Assembly (NCBI GenBank): GCA_035544675.1
Contig: DATKCA010000051.1
Coordinates: forward strand, 1-41,409
Length of the DNA stretch: 41,409 nt
Origin: DATKCA01 sp035544675
Lineage (GTDB): Bacteria; Acidobacteriota; Thermoanaerobaculia; Gp7-AA8
Direction: 5' to 3'
Numbering within the stretch: the first letter of the stretch is position 1; the number at the start of each line of letters is the position of its first letter. Of this stretch, positions 16,090 to 23,000 are shown piece after piece. A program made the position numbers and the translations under genes. Under the pieces are notes generated by a model. The model was not told where the DNA came from. It did not search any database and saw only the letters and a list, made by a program, of their open reading frames with translations.

Positions 16090-16499
16090 CTGCGAGATTT
16101 GTTGAAACCACGGCGTCAGCTCGAGAAAGCCGAATGCGGCGAGGATCAGGCCGATGACGATCTTTACGAACGTGATCTCGGCGTTCAGGCCTGCGATCCG
16201 ATACGTGGCGATCGGTGTCATCCCGCTGAGGCGGACCAGCAACCATGCCCCGGCGAGCGCGGCGAGAATCACCGGAACTCCGAATTGGACGACGATCCGG
16301 AGATTGGCATTCCGCCCGATGAGCACGATCTTGAACACGCCATTGAGAAAGTGGACCACAGCGGTCGATGCGACAGCCGTGTCGACCGGAAAGAAGAGCC
16401 CAAACGCCGGCAGAAGGGAGAGTACCGAGGCCCGAAGCCGGAGAAAATCGTCAGCGCCGACGCCAGGAGTGCGACGGCGCACACGATGAGGTATGTCAC
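16090..16499 (-). pseudogene. Truncated, frameshifted TauE/SafE-family exporter
   Basis: The GTG at 16499 overlaps the TGA of the upstream hydrolase gene (GTGA) and gives TYLIVCAVALLASALTIFSGFG. The family continuation (LGTLLLPAF) requires leaving out two single C residues (in GGGCCTC and CTCCCTT), after which LPAFGLFFPVDTAVASTAVV continues in another frame. Homology stops about halfway, near residue 135, where efflux-gene sequence begins. TauE/SafE proteins export sulfite or organosulfonates. The paired frameshifts could be assembly errors, but the missing second half could not. Confidence 0.65.
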
Positions 16500-17470
16500 G
16501 AGCGTGGGGAGGATGGCGGAGCGCTTTTTCGAATCGCGTCCATCACGATTCCCCGCCCGTCCCGCACATAGCTGTGATGATCACCATCCATCAGTATGAG
16601 TGAAGCACCGGTACGGCCTACCACTTCGCGGATGCGCTCCAGAGGGGTCACCGTGTCTCGACTCCCGTAGATCAGGATCGCCTTCGAGCCGGCAGCCTCG
16701 AGCGGTTTGCCTGCCGGCTTGGTGAGGAGAACGTTACGGATGGCACCGTTGATGGACGGCCAGTCGTGCAGGACCGCATCCTCCGCAACCGCGTCCGGGA
16801 CACTGTCGCTGACGCGTGGAGCGAGCGACCGTATGAGCGGCCGGAAGGCTCCCATGATCAGGCAGGTCTCCCGTGCGAGGATCGGGTTCAGGGAGAACAA
16901 CGCTGCCAATTGCGACATGTCACGAATGCGGCCCCTGGCGTCCTCTTCCCCTCGAAACAGCGGCGTGCCCAGCAGGACGAGCCGGCCGACCTCATCCGGG
17001 TAGCGAGCACCATAGTGCGCGGCCAGGATCGTGCCGAACGAATGCGCCACGATGGTCACATTGCTCGTGGCGTTTCTGGCTGCGAGCGTCCGGCGCAGCC
17101 ACGCCATGTGGTCCTCGAGCGTTGGCTCGGTCAGCGGCCATGGCGATCGGCCGAAGCCGTAGGCGTCCACGTAAAGGAGACGATGATCCTGCTGCAGTGG
17201 GTCGAAGGCCGTTCCCCAGTAACGAGTCGAGCCTTGCAGCCCGGCGATGAACACGACCGGATCGCCGCGACCCTTCTCGACCACGAACAATTGATCGCCG
17301 AGGTAGCTGCGTCTGGCGCGCTCACGCTTGATGTTGTTCCAGGCCAGAACCTCGACGAGCCCGAAGAACCCTGCCACCACCACCACGATCGTGAGCAGCA
17401 CGCGTTTCCATCTCGAATGGCGCGGTTCGTGCTCGTTTTGGCGTCGGGAAACGGAGGACTGATGGCTCAT
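16496..17470 (-). CDS. Membrane-anchored alpha/beta hydrolase
   Basis: A 324-residue protein with an N-terminal membrane anchor (KRVLLTIVVVVAGFFGLVEVLAW) and an alpha/beta hydrolase fold. The nucleophile elbow is VAHSFGT, with Ala at the first Gly position. The oxyanion region is FIAGLQGSTRYWG, the acid is in YGSRDTVTP and the catalytic His in DGDHHSYV. The ATG at 17470 overlaps the divergent Csp start by 9 bp; a GTG at 17401 just before the membrane segment is an alternative start. The substrate is unknown. Its stop overlaps the start of the broken TauE gene. Confidence 0.8.
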   Translation of the reverse strand: MSHQSSVSRRQNEHEPRHSRWKRVLLTIVVVVAGFFGLVEVLAWNNIKRERARRSYLGDQLFVVEKGRGDPVVFIAGLQGSTRYWGTAFDPLQQDHRLLYVDAYGFGRSPWPLTEPTLEDHMAWLRRTLAARNATSNVTIVAHSFGTILAAHYGARYPDEVGRLVLLGTPLFRGEEDARGRIRDMSQLAALFSLNPILARETCLIMGAFRPLIRSLAPRVSDSVPDAVAEDAVLHDWPSINGAIRNVLLTKPAGKPLEAAGSKAILIYGSRDTVTPLERIREVVGRTGASLILMDGDHHSYVRDGRGIVMDAIRKSAPPSSPRS

Positions 17471-17836
17471 ACGGCGGAACACAAAATGACGCCCGAAATG
17501 GAAGAATGCATCAAGGCCTGTCTGGATTGTCTTCGCGCCTGCGAGGAGTGCTTCGGCGAATGCGCTCGAATGGACATGGCCGGAATGGCGCGCTGCATCC
17601 AGCTCTGCAGCGATTGCGCGGACATCTGCGCGCTCGACGCGGCGTTCATGAGCCGCGGCTCGCAATTCCACGGCCAGACATGCCGGGTCTGCGCAGACAT
17701 TTGCGAGGCGTGCGCATCCGAGTGCGATCGGATGGCAGCGCAGCATAAGGGTGAGGCTGCGGAGATCCTTCGCCGGTGCGCGGAAGCCTGCCGCAAGTGC
17801 GCCGAGCTCTGTCGCCGCGTGGCCAAAGCTGCCTGA
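17462..17836 (+). CDS. Four-helix-bundle copper storage protein (Csp/DUF326 type)
   Basis: A 124-residue protein with 19 cysteines arranged as CxxxC and CxxC pairs along predicted helices (CIKACLDCLRACEECFGEC, then CIQLCSDCADIC, CRVCADICEACASEC, CAEACRKCAELC). In the Csp family these line the core of a four-helix bundle and bind many Cu(I) ions. No signal peptide is seen, so it is probably cytosolic (Csp3-like). The start has a strong ribosome-binding site (ACGGAGG, 5 nt before ATG). It is divergent from the hydrolase and faces the metal cluster, whose genes converge on it. Confidence 0.93.
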   Translation: MAHTAEHKMTPEMEECIKACLDCLRACEECFGECARMDMAGMARCIQLCSDCADICALDAAFMSRGSQFHGQTCRVCADICEACASECDRMAAQHKGEAAEILRRCAEACRKCAELCRRVAKAA

Positions 17837-17858
17837 CGTGGGCTGAGCGTCGTCGCGC

Positions 17859-18281
17859 TCATGCCGGACCGCGCCGCCAGAGCGCCCTGAAAATGACCAC
17901 CTCGATGGGTGGAATGATGGTCCACTGCAAGAGCGGCAGGAGGCCGATGCCGAACAGCGTCGGCATTTCCGGACCGTAACTCCACCGTCCGGTTCGAAGC
18001 GCGAAAACTTCGTACGCAATCGTGATGATCAGTCCGACGAGCATGAACATCGTGAACGGCAGCGTTCTGCGCAACCGGGGCCATAGGAGAGTACGCGACG
18101 CGGCCGCTGCGCTTACGAATGCCACCGCAGTGATCACGATGTCGCCCAGCGAGGCCCGGAGACAGAGGAACGTGCCTGTCCAGAAGGGGAGCTCTGCCAT
18201 GCCCACGAACCACTTCGCCTGAGACATCTCCCAGACGAAGTGCATTGCGAATGTGACGGCGGTCCATGCAAGCCAGCGCAT
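17859..18281 (-). CDS. Uncharacterised four-helix membrane protein
   Basis: A 140-residue protein with about four hydrophobic segments. It has a conserved-looking first helix (MHFVWEMSQAKWF), a periplasmic or cytosolic RTGRWSYGPEMPTLFG motif and an ending LLQWTIIPPIEVVIF. It starts within the stop codon of the 51-aa Cys-rich gene (TGATG), so translation is coupled. I recall similar unnamed proteins in metal-resistance clusters, but no function. A role in membrane transport or anchoring of the small Cys-rich proteins is only inference from the operon. Confidence 0.75.
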   Translation of the reverse strand: MRWLAWTAVTFAMHFVWEMSQAKWFVGMAELPFWTGTFLCLRASLGDIVITAVAFVSAAAASRTLLWPRLRRTLPFTMFMLVGLIITIAYEVFALRTGRWSYGPEMPTLFGIGLLPLLQWTIIPPIEVVIFRALWRRGPA

Positions 18282-18436
18282 CAGTCCATTGAATGCGGCG
18301 GTGACCCGCCGGCAAGAACACCCGGAATCATCGCACGTTCTTCACCGGACATCGTTCGCACCTGGCCACGGGTCAGGTTCTCGTCCAGAACAGGAGCCCG
18401 AAAGGTACGGAAGCAGGAACCGCAGCACGAGGTCAT
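18281..18436 (-). CDS. 51-residue protein with an N-terminal Cys cluster
   Basis: Starts MTSCCGSCFRTFRAPVLD and ends GGSPPHSMD. Cysteines are concentrated at residues 4-8 (CCGSC) and the remainder is polar, with VRTMSGEERAMIPGVLAGG. Its ATG overlaps the stop of the 49-aa gene (ATGA), and its stop overlaps the start of the membrane protein (TGATG). Coupling on both sides is the main evidence that it is real. The family is unknown; metal or thiol chemistry is inferred. Confidence 0.65.
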   Translation of the reverse strand: MTSCCGSCFRTFRAPVLDENLTRGQVRTMSGEERAMIPGVLAGGSPPHSMD

Positions 18437-18582
18437 CGGTTGACGATCTCCATGGTCCGCCCGCAGCAGCAACGCGGCCTGGCTGTTCCCTGACACGACT
18501 CCGGAGCTCCCTTGACGACCTCGATCTCGCATCCGCAGCCCGGCTCAGGGCAGCGGTAACGCTCACCTTGTTTGAACGGCAT
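18433..18582 (-). CDS. 49-residue metallothionein-like cysteine-rich protein
   Basis: Starts MPFKQGERYRCPEPGCGCEI and contains a second cluster PRCCCGRTMEIVNR. Seven cysteines in 49 residues (C-x4-CGC, C, then CCC) suit a small metal-binding fold of metallothionein or zinc-ribbon type. The Shine-Dalgarno site is strong (AAAGGAG, 7 nt before ATG). It is first of three coupled genes downstream of merR. A sequence matching the core of the merR operator lies about 35-50 nt upstream of its start, so the MerR protein may induce it. Confidence 0.75.
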   Translation of the reverse strand: MPFKQGERYRCPEPGCGCEIEVVKGAPESCQGTARPRCCCGRTMEIVNR

Positions 18583-18615
18583 GGTGTGTCTCCTTTCACG
18601 AACCTACAACGGAGC

Positions 18616-18630
18616 CTGTACCACGGTCCG
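18616..18630 (-). promoter_or_regulatory. Possible second MerR-type operator upstream of the 49-aa gene
   Basis: TGTACCACGGTCCG (18617-18630) matches CGTACCACGGTACG, the core of the merR operator at 19072-19085, at 12 of 14 positions. It lies between merR and the 49-aa gene. The flanking -35 and -10 elements are not well placed for a standard MerR promoter, so the call is tentative. Confidence 0.4.
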
Positions 18631-18649
18631 TATTCCCGCGTGTCTCGCG

Positions 18650-19045
18650 TCATTCATCGAGAGCTACGAGGATGGCACATCCGCTCGTGGGTCCTTCCCC
18701 CGCGCAACTGCGCGTAATTTCTCCCAACGTCGCGCGCATCCGGCTGAGCCTGCCGAGCTTCTCATCGACCTCGGCGATCTTGGCGATGGCCCTCGCTCTG
18801 ACGTCTGCGCAGCTCACGTTCGGGTCGACACGAAGCTCGAGCAACTCGCGTATTTCGCGCAATGAGAATCCGAGCTCCTGGGCCTGGCGGATGAAGCGGA
18901 TGCGCCGCGGCATATCAGCTTCGTATTGACGAAACCCGGACATGGGGCGATGGGGCCGCTCGATGAGGCCCTTCCTTTCGTAGAAGCGGATCGTCTCCAC
19001 TCCTACACCCGCTTCTTCAGCCACTTCGCCGATCTTCAGCGACAT
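18650..19045 (-). CDS. merR: MerR-family regulator with mercury-type cysteine triad
   Basis: A 131-residue activator/repressor. The N-terminal winged helix reads LKIGEVAEEAGVGVETIRFYERKGLIERP, followed by a dimerisation coiled coil. Cys79, Cys114 and Cys123 have the same spacing (35 and 9) as the Hg-binding Cys82, Cys117 and Cys126 of MerR; the ZntR pattern (adjacent Cys pair) and CueR pattern are less like it. A mer-type operator precedes the start. No mercuric reductase or Hg transporter is visible, so the inducer may be Hg(II), or the protein may have been recruited to this copper/thiol cluster. Confidence 0.88.
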   Translation of the reverse strand: MSLKIGEVAEEAGVGVETIRFYERKGLIERPHRPMSGFRQYEADMPRRIRFIRQAQELGFSLREIRELLELRVDPNVSCADVRARAIAKIAEVDEKLGRLSRMRATLGEITRSCAGEGPTSGCAILVALDE

Positions 19046-19278
19046 ATTGTTCGCGTCCTCTCTCTACACGCCGTACCGTGGTACGGGGTCAAGCGGTGAG
19101 GAGCACCTCTTTTGTCGTGATACATGCCGCTCATGACCACAAGCTCGATGATCACCATCGCCGCGGTCATCAGTCCAGCCATGTAGAACTGATTGAAGCT
19201 GGGAATCGCGTTGGCAAGGCGGTCGACCATCGCGTACATGAGGATCCTCCGCGCCATGTTTCCCCATCCGAGCGGCAT
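19036..19278 (-). CDS. Short membrane protein, possibly a truncated DUF305-type N-terminus
   Basis: An 80-residue frame starting MPLGWGNMARRILMYAMVD with an acceptable ribosome-binding site (GCGGAG). One or two hydrophobic segments (NQFYMAGLMTAAMVIIELVVMSGMY) resemble the membrane-anchor region preceding DUF305-type domains. After HDKRG the frame runs through the merR promoter and stops 9 nt inside merR, which suggests the rest of the gene was lost and the merR promoter now occupies its place. It could instead be a real short protein ending in a random tail. Confidence 0.45.
   Translation of the reverse strand: MPLGWGNMARRILMYAMVDRLANAIPSFNQFYMAGLMTAAMVIIELVVMSGMYHDKRGAPHRLTPYHGTACRERTRTICR
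19061..19092 (-). promoter_or_regulatory. MerR-type promoter/operator upstream of merR
   Basis: On the minus strand TTGACC (19087-19092) is followed directly by the perfect dyad CCGTACCACGGTACGG, then GCGTG and TAGAGA (19061-19066). The -35/-10 spacing is 19-20 nt, the stretched spacing typical of MerR-controlled promoters. The dyad arms CCGTAC/GTACGG are those I remember from the Tn501/Tn21 mer operator. Confidence 0.8.
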
Positions 19279-19303
19279 GCTTCGCTCCGCTCATCGTTGA
19301 CTC

Positions 19304-19612
19304 CTACTGTTTCTTCGGTGACATCTTGATGCTGAGTGCAGTCTTGCCGTCCTTTGAGATCTTCGCGACGACGCGAGAACCGACCTTCAGGTCGCTCGGT
19401 TTCGCAGCATGACCGTCGGCATGAAGATACGTGGTCGTCTTCGTCACGTGCACGTGCATCGTTGTGCCGTCGGTCTTCTCCAGCATGAAACTGCCGTCTT
19501 CCTGCAGAGTGGTGATGGTGCCCATGTAGCTGTGGACCTCACCGGCATGTGCGAATGCGAGCGTGGTGACGCCGAAGAGGATGACCAGAGAGATTGCAAT
19601 TTGTCGCTTCAT
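19304..19612 (-). CDS. Secreted small beta-barrel-like protein (DUF5666-like)
   Basis: A 102-residue exported protein with a signal peptide (MKRQIAISLVILFGVTTLAFA). The mature part is one small beta-rich domain: YMGTITTLQEDGSFMLEKTDG, VHVTKTTTYLHADG, KVGSRVVAKISKDG. Several His and Met residues (THAGEVH region, MHVHV) could bind metal. The Shine-Dalgarno site is GAAAGGAC. It lies 11 nt downstream of the cytochrome gene in the metal operon, so a periplasmic accessory role is likely but unproven. Confidence 0.75.
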   Translation of the reverse strand: MKRQIAISLVILFGVTTLAFAHAGEVHSYMGTITTLQEDGSFMLEKTDGTTMHVHVTKTTTYLHADGHAAKPSDLKVGSRVVAKISKDGKTALSIKMSPKKQ

Positions 19613-19623
19613 GACGAGTCCTT

Positions 19624-20241
19624 TCAGTGTTGGTGTGGCGCTGCCCGAGGAGCGCGGGGAGCTTCATCGCCTCCGGCGAGAAATGCCTGCTCCTCCTGCA
19701 TTTGCTGCCATTCCGCAGGTGATTTCGGATTCAACGTTTCCATCTCCGCGATCTCCTGTGGCGTCAGCTCCGGGAGGTGCCGGATGAAGTGCACCAGCGT
19801 CCAGCTGCCGTACGCGGATTCAGCGGTGCCGGCGCCGAATCCAGGCATGCCGGTCAAGCGGATGCCGTTCTCGATGATGGAGAACAGCGTACCGTCCGAC
19901 AGCGACTGTGTTGCGGGCAGGGACATGTCGGGCGCTTTCGGATACATCTGCCGGCCCATCCCACCGCCTTTGCCGTCGTTGCCGTGGCAACCGGCGCAGT
20001 GGTCGGCGAAATGGGACCGCGCTTCGGCCCGTACCTCGGGCGTCAACCGCACCGGGTTCACTTCGCTTCGAAGATCGGCCGGCACCGCCCAGTGTCTCAT
20101 CGTCCGCGCCATCGTAGCCTCGATGTACGACGGCTCTTCGTGTGCACTGAAGCCGCGCCGGATCATCGACGCGAACGCCGAGATCGCCACCAGCACTCCC
20201 ACCGCGACGGCTGCGAGGATTGCCTTTGCGCGCGTGCTCAT
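19624..20241 (-). CDS. Membrane-anchored monohaem cytochrome c
   Basis: A 205-residue protein with an N-terminal helix (about 8-25) as uncleaved anchor or signal. The haem site is HCAGCHGNDGKGG (CAGCH at 82-86), and the probable distal Met ligand is in LTGMPGFG. The tail after the domain is polar and ends in PHQH. Its ATG overlaps the multicopper oxidase stop (ATGA). It probably accepts electrons from the oxidase, or feeds it, at the outer face of the inner membrane. Confidence 0.88.
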   Translation of the reverse strand: MSTRAKAILAAVAVGVLVAISAFASMIRRGFSAHEEPSYIEATMARTMRHWAVPADLRSEVNPVRLTPEVRAEARSHFADHCAGCHGNDGKGGGMGRQMYPKAPDMSLPATQSLSDGTLFSIIENGIRLTGMPGFGAGTAESAYGSWTLVHFIRHLPELTPQEIAEMETLNPKSPAEWQQMQEEQAFLAGGDEAPRAPRAAPHQH

Positions 20242-21572
20242 TTCCCATGCCCCTGATGCGCCGCGGGCTGCTCCGCGGGCGTGGTCGACATGGAGTCCAC
20301 GCGCCAAGCAGAAGTCCCGCGCGGCTGTTTGTACCAGCCGGGATCGCGGGTGTAGTCCATGTCGCCCCGCACCTTCACGAGCGTGAACATGCCGCCCATG
20401 TCGATCGTCCCGTAGGGCCCCTGCCCGCCGAGCATGGGGATGCTGTTGCGCGGGATGGCCATCGACCTCATGTGATCGGCCATATCCCCCATGCCGGTCG
20501 TGCCCATGACCATCGTTCCCGGAACGATCTGGTCGAGGCGCTGCTGTGTATTCGAAGGATCGATGCCGAGAAGATTGGGCAGGTCGTGGCCCATCTGGTT
20601 CATCACGTGGTGCGTCTTGTGGCAGTGGAACGCCCAGTCGCCGGGGTTGTCGGCCGTGAACTCGATGTCACGCGTCGTTCCGACCGGCACATTGACGGAG
20701 TTCTCGGGCCACCACGCTGTCTCGGGTATGGCACCGGCGTCAGTGCCGGTGACGTAGAACGCGTGACCGTGAATGTGGATCGGGTGCGAATTCATGGTCA
20801 GGTTTGCCAGCCGGATGCGCACGCGGTCTCCGGTGCGAACGAGCATCGGCTCTGTCCCGGGGAACACGCGGCCGTTCATCGTGAACGTGTTGAAGTCGAG
20901 CATCACCGTCGGATCCGGCGTGGCCGTGCCCGGCTTGATGAACCATTCATTGAGAAAGATCGCGAAGTCGCGGTCGACGCGCCGGACACCCGCATCGCGT
21001 GGATGAATGATGAAGAAGCCATGCATGCCGAGGGCGATCTGGGTCATCTCATCGAAGTGGGGGTGGTACATGAGAGTGCCGGTCTGCTGCAGCGTAAACT
21101 CGTACGCGTACGTTTCACCAGGCAGGATCTTCGGCTGATTCAGGCCGCTGACTCCGTCCATCCCATTCGGCAGGATGAAGCCGTGCCAGTGGACGGATGT
21201 CCCCTCCGGCAAACGGTTCGTGACCAGGATACGCACGCGATCGCCTTCGAACGCCTCGATCGTCGGTCCCGGCGTCACTCCGTTGTAGCCCCAGCAGTTC
21301 ACCTGGAGGCCGCTCACGAACTCTCGGCGAACGGGTTCGGCGATGAGATGAAATTCCTTGACGCCGTTCACCATGCGGTGGGGGAGTGACGTGCCGTTCG
21401 GCGTGATCACCGGCGCCCGGCCACTCTGGCGCCTGGGCGAGTTGGGCTTGGGTGGTGGGCCGCTCGCTCCGGCGGCGCGCAACCTCTGAGCGAACGCCTT
21501 CGTGGAACTCAGCAGGCCGGTCGCTGCACCGGCAAGACTGGACAACAGGACTCTACGACGTGTGAACGGCAT
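20238..21572 (-). CDS. Multicopper oxidase (CueO/CopA-like)
   Basis: A 444-residue periplasmic oxidase. The N-terminus has a Tat-type signal (FTRRRVLLSSLAGAATG). All four copper-binding clusters are visible: HWHG, MYHPHFD, HPIHIHGHA and HCHKTHHVMNQM, including the type 1 Cys-His-Met set. A Met/Gly-rich segment (MVMGTTGMGDMADHMRSM) near the C-terminus may be a Cu(I) entry site. It probably oxidises Cu(I) to the less toxic Cu(II). It starts 2 nt after the TolC-type lipoprotein gene ends and is coupled to the cytochrome gene. Confidence 0.93.
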   Translation of the reverse strand: MPFTRRRVLLSSLAGAATGLLSSTKAFAQRLRAAGASGPPPKPNSPRRQSGRAPVITPNGTSLPHRMVNGVKEFHLIAEPVRREFVSGLQVNCWGYNGVTPGPTIEAFEGDRVRILVTNRLPEGTSVHWHGFILPNGMDGVSGLNQPKILPGETYAYEFTLQQTGTLMYHPHFDEMTQIALGMHGFFIIHPRDAGVRRVDRDFAIFLNEWFIKPGTATPDPTVMLDFNTFTMNGRVFPGTEPMLVRTGDRVRIRLANLTMNSHPIHIHGHAFYVTGTDAGAIPETAWWPENSVNVPVGTTRDIEFTADNPGDWAFHCHKTHHVMNQMGHDLPNLLGIDPSNTQQRLDQIVPGTMVMGTTGMGDMADHMRSMAIPRNSIPMLGGQGPYGTIDMGGMFTLVKVRGDMDYTRDPGWYKQPRGTSAWRVDSMSTTPAEQPAAHQGHGK

Positions 21573-21574
21573 GA

Positions 21575-22990
21575 CTAGTGGCCTCCTCTGCTGTGGGCAA
21601 CTGCTCTTTTCCCCTGGCCCTGATCCGTGGCCGGAGTGAACGATGTGTCGTCTCCGATTCCCTGCAGGGCGCGATCGAGGCCGGCGCGAGCAATCCAGTA
21701 CTCGCGCTGCGCATCGATGGAATCGCGCTGCGCCTGCATCTCGTTCCGTTTCGCCTGGAGAAGCTGAAAGACGCCGGCGAGCATGGCGTTGTGCTCGAGC
21801 TTGGTCAGTTCCACGATTCGAGCGCGGCGCGGCACGATCACGTCCCGGTAGTACTCCAGGCGCGCGCGTGCCTCGCTGAGCGTTGCTCGCGCACTTCGCA
21901 AACGCGATGATGACTCCGCTTCAAGCGCGTTCAGCTCATGACTGGCACGAAGGAACTGCGCTTCCGCACGCGTCCGCGCCGCGCGTCCGGTGTTGAAGAT
22001 CGGTATCGGTAACTCGATACCGGGGCCGGCGGTGCGCTTCCCGTCCGGCTCGCGCTCGTAGTGAACGTCGAGCACCGTTTCCTCCAGTGCCGCCAGCCGC
22101 GCCAGCGGGACCTGCTGGCGCGCGACATCCAGCTCTCGCCGGGCGATGGCGATGTCCAGACGCTGCGTGGCCGCGAGCTGTTCGAGCTGCTCCTGCTCCA
22201 TCTCGCTCGCCGGCAGCTCGGGAAACCCATCCGCTATGCGCCACTCCGCGGCCACGTTCCGCAGGCCCATCGCCCGGATCAACGCCTCACGAGCGAGCAG
22301 TACGCTCTGCTCTGCGCGTGCGAGATCGAGCTTGGCCTGCTCGTACACCGCTTGTTCGTTCTCCAGATCGAGGTCGGTGATGTTCTCCGCCGCATGCTGC
22401 TTCAGCGCGACTTCGGCTGCCGTCTGCGCAGAAGCGGCACCGGTGCGGGTGAGTGCAACGCGCTGGGTTGCTGCGACGAGCTCGTAATACGTCAATCGCA
22501 CATCCGCCGCGAACCGCAGCACCGCGGAACTGACCGTCATCTGAGCGGCGTCGAATGCCGCGCGTCCGAGAGCTCGCCGGCGCGGCAACTGGATCAGTTC
22601 GATGAGCGATTGCGCCAGCCGCAGTTCGTATGGGCGATAGGGCTCGCCAGGAAAGCGGATCTCGAACTCGAACACGGGATTCGAGATCGTACTGGCCTCG
22701 ATGAGGTCCGCCCGGGCGATGCCCAGCTCTGCGAGCGTCACTTGCAGGCGCGGGTTGTTGACCAACGCGATGGCGACCGCTCCATCTGCGGTGAGGTCAT
22801 CGCGCAGCATCGCTGCCACGCGTTCGTCGTCTGCGGTAGCGGGCACTGACCGCCATTCGACCGGCGCGCCGGTCCTCTGCACAACGGTGTCTTGAACATC
22901 GGGGGCGCCGGCGTCGCGTGGAACGCTCGCGCATGACGTGAGCGCGGCTGCTGCTGCGGCGGCGGTGAAGATCGTGATGATCTGCTTCAT
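21575..22990 (-). CDS. TolC/CzcC-family outer membrane lipoprotein
   Basis: A 471-residue efflux channel subunit. The signal peptide ends in a lipobox (LTSC, Cys20). Two repeats of the outer-membrane efflux fold follow, with long coiled helices (ELGIARADLIEASTISNPVF, LAQSLIELIQLPRRRALGRA, GKRTAGPGIELPIPIFNTGRA). This resembles the metal-efflux subgroup (CzcC/CusC). No RND pump or adaptor gene is in the window, so its partners are elsewhere or it serves the multicopper oxidase system in another way. It starts 10 nt after the His-rich lipoprotein gene. Confidence 0.9.
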   Translation of the reverse strand: MKQIITIFTAAAAAAALTSCASVPRDAGAPDVQDTVVQRTGAPVEWRSVPATADDERVAAMLRDDLTADGAVAIALVNNPRLQVTLAELGIARADLIEASTISNPVFEFEIRFPGEPYRPYELRLAQSLIELIQLPRRRALGRAAFDAAQMTVSSAVLRFAADVRLTYYELVAATQRVALTRTGAASAQTAAEVALKQHAAENITDLDLENEQAVYEQAKLDLARAEQSVLLAREALIRAMGLRNVAAEWRIADGFPELPASEMEQEQLEQLAATQRLDIAIARRELDVARQQVPLARLAALEETVLDVHYEREPDGKRTAGPGIELPIPIFNTGRAARTRAEAQFLRASHELNALEAESSSRLRSARATLSEARARLEYYRDVIVPRRARIVELTKLEHNAMLAGVFQLLQAKRNEMQAQRDSIDAQREYWIARAGLDRALQGIGDDTSFTPATDQGQGKRAVAHSRGGH

Positions 22991-23000
22991 GAATCGGTCC

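Noticed and set aside
20220..21389. Plus-strand frame opposite the multicopper oxidase
   Set aside because: The minus-strand protein has all copper-site motifs and a signal peptide; the plus frame has no domain.
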